Shown here in pieces: positions 57,414 through 64,000 of a stretch of 64,000 nucleotides of DNA (position 1 is the first letter of the stretch; each line of letters begins with the position of its first letter). The DNA comes from CAZEKB01 sp964512225. Its GTDB lineage: Bacteria; Myxococcota_A; UBA796; UBA9615. The DNA is taken from NCBI GenBank assembly GCA_964512225.1, contig CAZEKB010000024.1, positions 1 to 64,000 of the forward strand. The letters are read 5' to 3'. The translations under genes and the position numbers were made by a program. A model generated the notes under the pieces. That model was not told the origin of the DNA. It saw only the letters and a program-made list of their open reading frames with translations, and made no database searches.

Positions 57414-58554
57414 GGGCGCCCGCGCTCAGACCCGCCCAGCCCGCCGCCGCGGTGTGGGCGTGGGCCGGGGGCGCGCAGTCGAAGGGCTTCGCGTCCTCCG
57501 GGGAGACGGGCTCCCGGGGCTCGATGAAGACGAAGGCGTCGGCGTAGGGGCCGCGCCGCAGCAGATCGAAGGTCTTCTTGCACACCGCCATCCGCTCGCC
57601 GCGCGGGTAGGTGTGGCCGTCGTCGTCCAGGACCGACTTGAACGGGCCCTTGTAGACGACCGACTGGTTGTGGTCCCAGCACGCGCCCTGCTTGCCCTTG
57701 TAGGCGACGACCGTCATGGAGCGGAACTCGATGCCGTCGACGGTCCGCCACGGCTGCTCCTGGCGCTCGGCGACGGCGATGCCGTGGAAGCCGGCCTCCT
57801 CGAAGACCCGCAGGAACTCGCTCTCCTCCCACGCTCCGGAGATGCAGCCGGACCACAGCTCGGGGTCCGCCTTCATGTGGGTGGGCACCACCTCGTCGCT
57901 GACGATGTCGGAGATGGCGGCCTTTCCGCCCTTCTTCAGCACGCGGAAGATCTCGCGGATCATCCCCGCGCGGTTCTCTTCGCCCACGAGGTTGAGCACG
58001 CAGTTCGACACCACCACGTCCACGGATCCGTCCGCGATCATGGGTGCGGCCTCGAAGCGCTTCTTCCACCTCTCGAACGCCTGGGCGTCGGCGACGCTCG
58101 TGATCGGGTTGTCGCGGAGGTGGGCCTCGACCTGGTCGAGGTCGGTGCGGAGGTCCTGGATGTAGCCCTTGTGGAACGTCGTATTGGCCCACCCGACCCT
58201 GTCGGCGACGGCCGCCTGGTGCCGACGCGCGAGGGCGAGCATGTCGTCCGTCATGTCGACGCCGTGGACGTGGCCCTCGGGTCCGACGATCTGGCTGGCG
58301 ATGTAGCAGATCTTGCCCCCGCCGCTGCCGAGGTCGACGACCACGTCGCCCTCCTTGCAGTACTTGCTCGGGTCGCCGCAGCCGTAGTCGCGCTCGAGGA
58401 TCTCCTCCGGCAGCACCTTCAGCCACCGGGGGTCGTAGTCGATCGGGCAGCACAGGGCCGCCTCGGCCTCCCTGCTCGCCGCGGAGTAGCGGTCGCGGAC
58501 GGCCTCCGCGACGGTGGCGGGGGTGGCGAGCTCGGTGTCGTGGTGGACGGTCAT
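57331..58554 (-). CDS. ArsM-like SAM-dependent (arsenite) methyltransferase
   Basis: A 407-residue methyltransferase. The Rossmann motif I is VVDLGSGGGK and the post-I acid is VDMTDDM. Three Cys contexts match arsenite methyltransferases, which bind As(III) through them: YGCGDPS, VSNCVLNL and SGCISGA. An N-terminal CCPIDYDPRWL and C-terminal ECGPEGCC add further Cys. It is longer than classic ArsM because of a C-terminal domain of about 100 residues. Expected activity is methylation of arsenite or a related thiophilic metalloid. No ars genes are adjacent. An AGGAG site about 6 bases upstream supports the start at 58554. Confidence 0.8.
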   Translation of the reverse strand: MTVHHDTELATPATVAEAVRDRYSAASREAEAALCCPIDYDPRWLKVLPEEILERDYGCGDPSKYCKEGDVVVDLGSGGGKICYIASQIVGPEGHVHGVDMTDDMLALARRHQAAVADRVGWANTTFHKGYIQDLRTDLDQVEAHLRDNPITSVADAQAFERWKKRFEAAPMIADGSVDVVVSNCVLNLVGEENRAGMIREIFRVLKKGGKAAISDIVSDEVVPTHMKADPELWSGCISGAWEESEFLRVFEEAGFHGIAVAERQEQPWRTVDGIEFRSMTVVAYKGKQGACWDHNQSVVYKGPFKSVLDDDGHTYPRGERMAVCKKTFDLLRRGPYADAFVFIEPREPVSPEDAKPFDCAPPAHAHTAAAGWAGLSAGAPRRNARESKGLEYRATFDGECGPEGCC

Positions 58555-59315
58555 TCGACGGCTCCTGGGACGTGGGCGGACGCGAGGGTATCAGTCCGCG
58601 TACATGGTCTTCGATGCGCGGGGGCGGCGTCGGTTGCAATCCGCCGCGCGTGCTCCAGGTCGCCGGGGGTGTCGATGTCGGGGCCGGCGTTCGCGACCTC
58701 GACGACCGCGAAGCGCATGCCCAGCCCCAGCGGCCGGAGCTGCTCGAGGCGCTCGCGGACCTCGTCGTCGGCGGGGGGCGCGGCGGTCCAGCGCTGCAGC
58801 GCCCGGTTGCGGAACCCGTAGACGCCGAGGTGGCGGCGGGCCCCCGGCAGGGGGCGCCGGGAGAACCGACGGCCGTCCGTCTTGACGACGTTCGGGTCGC
58901 CCTGCTCGTCGGCTCCGAGGGGCACCGACGCCGTGGCGACGTCCACGCGCGGGTCGTCCAGGGCTCGGGCGACGGCGACGACGACCGCCGGGTCGAGGAG
59001 CGGCGCGTCCCCCTGGATGTTCACGATCCGCGCGTCGGCGGCCCGCCCCCGGGTCACCTCGGCCACCCGATCGGTGCCCGAGGTGTGCTCCCCGGTGAGG
59101 ACCACGTCGAAGCCGCGCGCGCGGGCGACGGCCTCGACCCGGGCGTCGTCCACGGCGACCACCACGGAGGTCGCCCCCGCCGCGAGCGCCACGTCGTGCA
59201 CCCACGCCAGCACCGGCCGCCCCCCCAGGTCGGCGAGCACCTTCCCCGGGAATCGGGTGGCGCCCCACCTCGCGGGGATGACGACGTGGAACTCGGGGTG
59301 GTTTGATCCGCGCAT
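58551..59315 (-). CDS. kdsB: 3-deoxy-manno-octulosonate cytidylyltransferase (CMP-Kdo synthetase)
   Basis: A 254-residue enzyme that activates Kdo with CTP for lipopolysaccharide inner-core synthesis in the cytoplasm. It starts near the nucleotide-binding VIPARWGATRFPGKVLADLGG, and contains VVAVDD, LTGEHTSGTDRVAEV, NIQGDAPLLDP and LGVYGFRN, all diagnostic for KdsB; the family length is about 250. The ATG at 59315 overlaps the lpxC ATG on the other strand, in the palindrome GCATGC. The last 25 residues are atypical, and the stop overlaps the methyltransferase start (ATGA-type), so the two may be co-transcribed. Confidence 0.9.
   Translation of the reverse strand: MRGSNHPEFHVVIPARWGATRFPGKVLADLGGRPVLAWVHDVALAAGATSVVVAVDDARVEAVARARGFDVVLTGEHTSGTDRVAEVTRGRAADARIVNIQGDAPLLDPAVVVAVARALDDPRVDVATASVPLGADEQGDPNVVKTDGRRFSRRPLPGARRHLGVYGFRNRALQRWTAAPPADDEVRERLEQLRPLGLGMRFAVVEVANAGPDIDTPGDLEHARRIATDAAPAHRRPCTRTDTLASAHVPGAVE
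59302..59307 (+). promoter_or_regulatory. Possible -10 (TTTGAT) for lpxC inside the kdsB coding start
   Basis: TTTGAT lies 6 bases before the lpxC ATG. Any lpxC promoter must lie within kdsB because the start codons overlap. The opposite-strand counterpart for kdsB, TAGGGT (59331-59326), is 10 bases before its ATG, inside lpxC. Confidence 0.3.
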
Positions 59316-60057
59316 GCCGCGGCGAACCCTAACCGAACCGGTGCGACTCGCCGGCGTCGGCGTCCACTCCGGGCGGCCGTGCGCGGCGACCGTGCGGCCC
59401 GGCGCCGGAGGTCTGCGGTTCCGCGCCGCGGGCGTGGAGGTCCCCGCGACCGTCGAGCACGTCGTGGACACGTCCATGAGCACGACGCTGGGTCGCGACG
59501 GGGCGCGGGTGGGCATGGTCGAGCACGTGCTCTCGGCGCTGTGGGGGCTGGGGATCCACGACGCGGAGATCGCGGTGGACGGCCCCGAGGTGCCCATCCT
59601 CGACGGGTCCGCGCGGCCGTGGGTCGACGCGCTCCTGCCCGTCGCGGCGACGATCGCGGAGGCGGTGGCGCCTCGGCGCGTGGTCGTCGAGCTGTCCGCC
59701 CGCGGCGGACTGGACGCCCTGGGCCCCCGCCGCGTCGCCTTCGACTTCGGGACGGGGGACTACGCCCGGGACGTGGCCTGGGCCCGCACGTTCGTGCACG
59801 CCGCGGACGTCGACCGGCTGCTCGCGGCGGGCATGGGGGCGGGGGCGACCGCGGAGAACACCCTCGTGGTCCCCGCCGTCGGGGAGCCGCCCCCGCCGGT
59901 GCGCGGGCCGTCCGAGCCCGCTCGCCACAAGCTCCTGGACGCCATCGGCGATCTCGCCCTGCTGGGGCGGCCGCACGCGGGCACGATCGTGTTCGTCGAT
60001 TCGGGCCACGCGGGCCACGTCGAGGCCGTCCGGCGCATCGCCGCGGGGCGGGACTAG
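59314..60057 (+). CDS. lpxC: UDP-3-O-acyl-N-acetylglucosamine deacetylase LpxC
   Basis: A 247-residue zinc deacetylase that commits UDP-acyl-GlcNAc to lipid A synthesis. Recognisable are VGVHSG, MVEHVLSALWGL with the Glu-His pair and first zinc His, ILDGSARPW, ARTFVHAADVDRL, ENTLVV, RHKLLDAIGDL (second zinc His and the zinc Asp) and the C-terminal SGHAGHVEAV with the catalytic His. It is clearly shorter than the E. coli enzyme (305), with trimmed inserts and C-terminus, but all catalytic residues are kept. MPRRTLTEPVRLAG is the normal family start, which makes the overlap with the kdsB start codon real. Confidence 0.9.
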   Translation: MPRRTLTEPVRLAGVGVHSGRPCAATVRPGAGGLRFRAAGVEVPATVEHVVDTSMSTTLGRDGARVGMVEHVLSALWGLGIHDAEIAVDGPEVPILDGSARPWVDALLPVAATIAEAVAPRRVVVELSARGGLDALGPRRVAFDFGTGDYARDVAWARTFVHAADVDRLLAAGMGAGATAENTLVVPAVGEPPPPVRGPSEPARHKLLDAIGDLALLGRPHAGTIVFVDSGHAGHVEAVRRIAAGRD

Positions 60058-61727
60058 GGGCAGCCCCCGAGGCCGTTGCAGGCCTGGATCGTCCCGCTCG
60101 GCCACTGGATCTTCGCGACCCAGTACTGGTCGCCGTCGCCCGACATCGTGAAGTTGTAAGTCTGGGTGAGGACGCCGTTGAGGTAGATGTTCAGGGTCCC
60201 GTCGGTGTCGTTCCAGTTGTCGGTCGTGCTGCCGGTGTAGTCGTGCACCATCACGCGGTACCAGCCGTCGTAGGGCGCGAGGGCGGGGTCGGTGATGTTG
60301 ATGTTCTCGGGGCCCGTGCCGGGGATGTCGTCGAGGTCGAGGTAGGGGTTGTCCAGGATGTCGCCCGGCACGCCCCAGTCCAGCGACAGGCTCGCGCAGT
60401 TCGCGAAGTAGCAGTCGCCCGCGGTGTTCGGGCTGCCCTGGTTGCCGCTGCCGTCGTTGGCCTCGAGGAGGTGCAGGTCGAAGTCGTCCTGCTGGGACCA
60501 GAACAGCTCCACCCGGAAGTTCTCGGGGGGCAGAACCTGGATCGTCTGGGTGCAGGTGTCGGACAGGCCCGCCGAGTCGGTGACGGTCAGGGTGCCGACG
60601 TACGCCCCCACGAGATCGACGTACGGCGACGTGGTGGGCGTCGCCGTGTTCGCGTTCGCGAGCGTGGTCGTGGAGCCCGCGGGTCGCGTCGTGAGCACCC
60701 AGGAGTGCTGCAGCGACAGCGTCTGCGCGATGCCCCCGGTGTGGAGCGAGAACGAGTCCAGCTGCGCGACCTCGAGGGGGTTGGCGAAGATCGTCGAGCC
60801 GCACATGGCGATGGGGAAGCCGCCGCCGGGGGCCGCGTCGTCGTCGTCGGCCGCGTCGTCGTCGTCGCCGGGATCGGGGATGTCCTCGGGGTCGGCGACG
60901 CCGTACATCGGGACCCGCAGCGACGGCTCGTCCGCGTCGTTGCTGGCGATCACGAGGTTGGCGGTGTGGATGCCCTGGGTCTGCGGCGTGTAGGTGAGCG
61001 TGACGAAGTCGTACTGACCCTGGCCCAGCGACGACCCGGCGGCCCCCCCGGTGTCGACCGTGAAGTGCGTCGCGGGCTCCACGTGGATCGTCCCGACCTC
61101 GAGCGTCCCGGGGCCGGCGTTGCCGATGAGCACCTGCTCGGGCGGGGCGGGGACGGTGAGCAGCGTCGTGCCGAAGTCGACCAGCTCGGGCTGGGTGTAG
61201 ATGTCCGGGACGGGCTCGCCCTGCCCCGAGCCCAGCACCGGGAAGTACAGCGCGCTGCCCGCGTCGGCCTCGCAGTCCCAGTTGAGCTGGTGCTTCACGA
61301 CGAGGTGCAGGCCGTCCTCCAGCGCGCCGCCGAGCAGCGGCGTGTACCCCAGGCGCAGGGACCGCGCGTTCTCGGGCGGGAGGATCCCCGGGGGGAAGGG
61401 CGGCGACAGCGACAGCTCGAGGTGCTGGACGACCGTCACCTCGTTGACGGCGTCTCCGTCCGCGTCGAACGATACGACCGCGAGGCCGACCTCGCAGATC
61501 TCGAGGGAGCCCTGGCCCACGTTCGCGATCGTCACGTCGATCGAGCGGAACTCCCCGGTGGTGACGTCTCCCAGCGCGAGGACGGCCCGCGCGTAGTCGG
61601 GATCCCACCCGTCGGCCGACGGCCAGGTGATGCGGAACTCGGGCTCGAGTGCTTGCAGGACCTCTTCGCTGCACCCCAGGGGCGCGAGGAGGGCGGCGGC
61701 CAGGGCGACTCCGGTGCGAACGCGCAT
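60054..61727 (-). CDS. Lipoprotein with Ig-like choice-of-anchor domains and poly-Asp spacer
   Basis: A 557-residue lipoprotein. The signal MRVRTGVALAAALLAPLGC has lipobox PLGC. Two Ig-like beta-sandwiches of the choice-of-anchor-D/Hydin type follow (about residues 30-160 and 175-290; FRSIDVTIANVGQGSLEI, DFVTLTYTPQTQGIHTANL). A DDDDAADDDDAA spacer leads to a PKD-like domain (about 305-420) and a C-terminal domain with DFDLHLLEAND and YDGWYRVMVHDY strands. It is probably a surface adhesin or matrix protein. TATCGT precedes the ATG by 6 bases. The 3' end overlaps lpxC by 4 bases, converging. Confidence 0.8.
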   Translation of the reverse strand: MRVRTGVALAAALLAPLGCSEEVLQALEPEFRITWPSADGWDPDYARAVLALGDVTTGEFRSIDVTIANVGQGSLEICEVGLAVVSFDADGDAVNEVTVVQHLELSLSPPFPPGILPPENARSLRLGYTPLLGGALEDGLHLVVKHQLNWDCEADAGSALYFPVLGSGQGEPVPDIYTQPELVDFGTTLLTVPAPPEQVLIGNAGPGTLEVGTIHVEPATHFTVDTGGAAGSSLGQGQYDFVTLTYTPQTQGIHTANLVIASNDADEPSLRVPMYGVADPEDIPDPGDDDDAADDDDAAPGGGFPIAMCGSTIFANPLEVAQLDSFSLHTGGIAQTLSLQHSWVLTTRPAGSTTTLANANTATPTTSPYVDLVGAYVGTLTVTDSAGLSDTCTQTIQVLPPENFRVELFWSQQDDFDLHLLEANDGSGNQGSPNTAGDCYFANCASLSLDWGVPGDILDNPYLDLDDIPGTGPENINITDPALAPYDGWYRVMVHDYTGSTTDNWNDTDGTLNIYLNGVLTQTYNFTMSGDGDQYWVAKIQWPSGTIQACNGLGGCP

Positions 61728-61733
61728 GGGCGC

Positions 61734-61739
61734 ACGATA
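61734..61739 (-). promoter_or_regulatory. Candidate -10 (TATCGT) for anchor-domain lipoprotein
   Basis: Minus-strand TATCGT lies 6 bases before the ATG at 61727 and predicts a leaderless transcript. Confidence 0.45.
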
Positions 61740-61773
61740 CGCCCGGAAGCGGGGACCGTTGCGGGGAAGTCGC

Positions 61774-62685
61774 TCAGCCCAGGTGCTTGGCCACCTCGTC
61801 GCGGATGGCGGCGGCCAGATCGTCGGCGGGGGGCGACTCGGTGGCCCGGGAGAGCGCTCCCGGGGACCCGTACACGACGCCGCAGGCGCCCTCGGACCGA
61901 CCGCCGGACCAGGCGTCGGCGGCGGGAGGGGGGCCCGCCGGGGTCCAGGTGGGGGACGACTCGGGGGTGGGGCCCGTGATCACGATCTCCGGGGTCGGCG
62001 CGGTCCGTTCGACGTCGGTCGCGCCCGCGAGGGCGGCCGCGGCGCCCAGGGTGGGGGCGGCCTTGCGGCGCTTCGCCAGCAGCGTCTCGAGGACGTCCGC
62101 GGGCAGCGGCTTCACGCCGCCGTGGGGGACGGCGAGCGTCCGGATCTTCGCGAGGTGCTCGACCAGCTCCATGCGCAGCATCGCCTGCTCGAGATCGCGC
62201 CCGACGGTGATGACGCCGTGGCGGCACAGCAGGATCGCGTCGTAGCGGTCGACCAGCTCCTCCACGACGGCCGATCCCTCCGCGCCGAAGGGGAGGGCGA
62301 ACCGGCTGAGCGGGACCCGCGCGCCCAGGGACACGATCGCTTCGGGGAGGAAGACGTCGATGGCGTGTCCGGCGCAGGCCAGCGCCGTCGCGTACGGCGG
62401 GTGGGCGTGCACGACGGCGTTCACGTCGCTGCGCACCCGGAAGGCGCCCAGGTGGAGCGCGAACTCGGACGGGGGCCGAGCGTCGCCTTCGACGGGCTTG
62501 CCGGACGCGTCGGTGACGGCGAGGTTCCCCTCCGTCGCGTCGGCCTTCGACGTGGCGGTCGGGGTCACGAGGAAGCGGTCGTTCCAGCGCGCGGAGACGT
62601 TTCCGTCGTGGTTCGCGACCCAGCCCCGGTCGTGCAGGGCGCGGGACGTGGCGACGATCCGGGCGGCGAGGTGGGCGCGGCTCAT
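61774..62685 (-). CDS. Class II aldolase/adducin family protein with C-terminal extension
   Basis: A 303-residue protein. Residues 1-195 are a class II (zinc) aldolase of the fuculose-1-phosphate aldolase type: NVSARWND, FLVTPTATSK, and the zinc site with VVHAHPPYA and CRHGVITVG. The substrate would be a sugar phosphate, but family members also act on other substrates. After the aldolase domain come about 90 Pro/Ala-rich residues and a short predicted amphipathic C-terminal helix (DDLAAAIRDEVAKHLG). Such tails target enzymes to bacterial microcompartments, but no shell genes are in the window. The start overlaps the stop of the TPR gene upstream (ATGA). Confidence 0.85.
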   Translation of the reverse strand: MSRAHLAARIVATSRALHDRGWVANHDGNVSARWNDRFLVTPTATSKADATEGNLAVTDASGKPVEGDARPPSEFALHLGAFRVRSDVNAVVHAHPPYATALACAGHAIDVFLPEAIVSLGARVPLSRFALPFGAEGSAVVEELVDRYDAILLCRHGVITVGRDLEQAMLRMELVEHLAKIRTLAVPHGGVKPLPADVLETLLAKRRKAAPTLGAAAALAGATDVERTAPTPEIVITGPTPESSPTWTPAGPPPAADAWSGGRSEGACGVVYGSPGALSRATESPPADDLAAAIRDEVAKHLG

Positions 62686-64000
62686 GGGGTCGGAACCCTA
62701 TCACCGGGGTAGGCGGTCCCGCCCCCGAGCTCGTCCAGTCCCCGTCGAGCCGCCTCGCGGAGCCACGCGTCCGGCGAATCGTCGAGCACCCGCTGGTACA
62801 TCGTCTTCGCGTCGTCCATCGCCCCGCGGTCGCGGGCGGCGTCGGCCAGCCCGAGGGTGGCCTGGAGCCGCTCCGACGGGTCGAGGGTCGGGTCCGCGGC
62901 GACCTCCGTCCACAGCGGCATCGCCTTCTGGACCTCGCCCGCCTTCTGGAAGGAGGCCGCCCGCTCCACCTTGGCGAGGGCCGCGAGCGACCGATCGGGG
63001 CCCATCATCGCGGCGTCCAGATCCTCCTCGCTGCCGAGGCGTCCCAGCTCGAGCTCGGCGGCCTGGCGACCCACCTCGGGCACGTCGCCGTCGCGCACCG
63101 AGCGCAGGATCGCGAGGGCGTCTTCGACCCGCCCCCCTTCCACGAGCAGGTCCGCCGCGGCGGGGAGCTCGGCCACGAGGAAGCGGGGGCTCCGGCAGGT
63201 CGCGAACACCGCGGTGAAGAGCTCCGCCGCGGAGATCGCCTGCCCGGAATCGAGCCTGCCCCGGGCCAGCGACATCTGAGCGAGGCACGTGTCCGCGGCC
63301 TCCCCCGACGTCATCGCGGACAGGGGGGTGCGGTCGAGCAGGGCGTCGGCCTGGTCCTTGCGGCCCAGCGCCATGAGGGCGGCGACCTGGCCCTCCACGG
63401 CGGCGTGCTTGAGCGACGGATCGTCGGCGGCGGCCACGGAGTCGCCCACGCGCTGGAAGGTCTGCAGGGCGTCGTCGTGGCGCTCGGCGCCGGCGAGCGC
63501 CTGGGCGAGGTAGAGCAGCAGGTGCGTGTACGCCGACGGCTGCTCGTCCTCGAGGCCGGCGTCGCGGGCCTCGGACAGCATCGCCTGGAGCTCCGCGGGC
63601 GAGCCCGCCCCCATCTCCATGAGCAGCTCGCTGCGCTCGATCGCGATCGCCCCGCGCATCGTGTGCTGCTTGGGCAGCGCGTCGAGGGCGGCGTCCATCA
63701 GCGGCAGCGCGCCCTCCAGGTCGCCCCGGCGACGCATGAGGGTCGCCTGGCCGAAGAAGGCGGCGGCCGTCATGCCCGAGTCGACGTGCGCTCGCGCGAC
63801 CGCGCGGTACAAGTCCACCGCCTCCGCGAAGAGCCCGCGCTTGTCGGCGATCCCGGCCTGGGCCAGCGTGGCGCGGGCGCGGAACACGGCGTTGTCGGGG
63901 TACTCGTCGTGGATGCGCTGCAGCGCGGCGCCCGCCCCCTCCCAGTCGCCCTGCTGCTGCAGTCGGCCGGCGATGTCCTCCCGGAGCTGGACGCGGTGTT
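62682..64000 (-). CDS. TPR-repeat protein, 5' end outside window
   Basis: The reading frame is open to the right edge, so the N-terminus is missing; 438 codons are visible. The visible part is a regular array of TPR-like helix pairs (LFAEAVDLYRAVARAHV, GDLEGALPLMDAALDALP, RVEDALAILRSV, YQRVLDDSPDAWLREAARRGL). No catalytic domain is visible. The frame continues upstream of the GTG at 63887 with further TPR sequence (WEGAGAALQRIHDEYPDNA), so that GTG is not the start. It is coupled to the aldolase gene downstream by a 4-base overlap. Confidence 0.85.
   Translation of the reverse strand, partial: HRVQLREDIAGRLQQQGDWEGAGAALQRIHDEYPDNAVFRARATLAQAGIADKRGLFAEAVDLYRAVARAHVDSGMTAAAFFGQATLMRRRGDLEGALPLMDAALDALPKQHTMRGAIAIERSELLMEMGAGSPAELQAMLSEARDAGLEDEQPSAYTHLLLYLAQALAGAERHDDALQTFQRVGDSVAAADDPSLKHAAVEGQVAALMALGRKDQADALLDRTPLSAMTSGEAADTCLAQMSLARGRLDSGQAISAAELFTAVFATCRSPRFLVAELPAAADLLVEGGRVEDALAILRSVRDGDVPEVGRQAAELELGRLGSEEDLDAAMMGPDRSLAALAKVERAASFQKAGEVQKAMPLWTEVAADPTLDPSERLQATLGLADAARDRGAMDDAKTMYQRVLDDSPDAWLREAARRGLDELGGGTAYPGDRVPTP

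Noticed and set aside
61774..64000. A bacterial microcompartment locus around the aldolase
   Set aside because: No shell-protein, aldehyde dehydrogenase or kinase genes are visible; only the tail on the aldolase hints at it, so it is kept as a low-interest finding.

Overview
The window is a G+C-rich (around 70% by eye), gene-dense segment of a Gram-negative chromosome. Outer-membrane markers (lpxC, kdsB, a TonB-dependent receptor, an MlaF-type ATPase), many lipoproteins with poly-Asp spacers, a giant Cys/Asp repeat protein, kinase-FGE fusions and many two-component proteins point to a deltaproteobacterial/Myxococcota-type organism. I infer this from gene content; no rRNA or other phylogenetic marker is present. 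No complete tRNA, rRNA, CRISPR array, insertion sequence, attachment site or origin was seen. No gene-free stretch exceeds 300 bases; the longest, 30971-31264, holds the rtcB promoter and an operator.

Layout. 1-11.4 kb: 3' part of a giant secreted protein made of Cys/Asp repeats and nine beta-sandwich inserts, containing a tandem duplication of about 3.16 kb. 11.5-19.1 kb: agmatine-deiminase-like lipoprotein, OmpR/histidine-kinase pair, a divergent lipoprotein/TonB-receptor pair, a small membrane protein and an RTX-like secreted protein. 19.1-22.4 kb: Ser/Thr kinase-FGE protein with its ECF-like sigma factor. 22.4-31.1 kb: RNA-repair locus (rtcA, rsr, a Y-RNA-like ncRNA, rtcR, and rtcB about 5 kb away), interrupted by a beta-lactamase-fold lipoprotein and a hybrid histidine kinase. 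31.2-34.4 kb: small envelope proteins, a Flp-pilin-like protein and two tandem TPR lipoproteins. 34.4-39.1 kb: cca followed by an exported TldD-like protease and a degenerate partner. 39.2-46.2 kb: hydrolase lipoprotein, LMF1-like protein, ABC ATPase, pentapeptide/K+-channel fusion, HDOD protein, polytopic membrane protein. 46.3-52.4 kb: a frameshifted PAS-GGDEF-EAL gene and two coupled exported proteins of unknown function. 52.4-64 kb: small nucleic-acid-binding-like protein, membrane protein, hybrid kinase, ArsM-like methyltransferase, kdsB/lpxC head to head, anchor-domain lipoprotein, class II aldolase and a TPR protein running off the right edge.

The most interesting system is the RNA-repair regulon. 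The sigma-54 activator gene rtcR sits divergently from a transcription unit that appears to begin with a Y-RNA-like structured RNA (tRNA-type T-arm plus an 11-bp closing helix) and continues into rsr (Ro60 orthologue) and rtcA. A separate rtcB carries a second sigma-54-like promoter. The same inverted repeat (GGMTAG-N4-CTAKCC) lies exactly 66 bases upstream of the -24 GG in both promoters. At rtcR the repeat overlaps the gene's own -10, which suggests autorepression.

A second window-wide signal is a TAnnnT hexamer 5-8 bases upstream of about a dozen start codons. This suggests extensive leaderless transcription and could explain how lpxC and kdsB share the bases of their start codons in one GCATGC.
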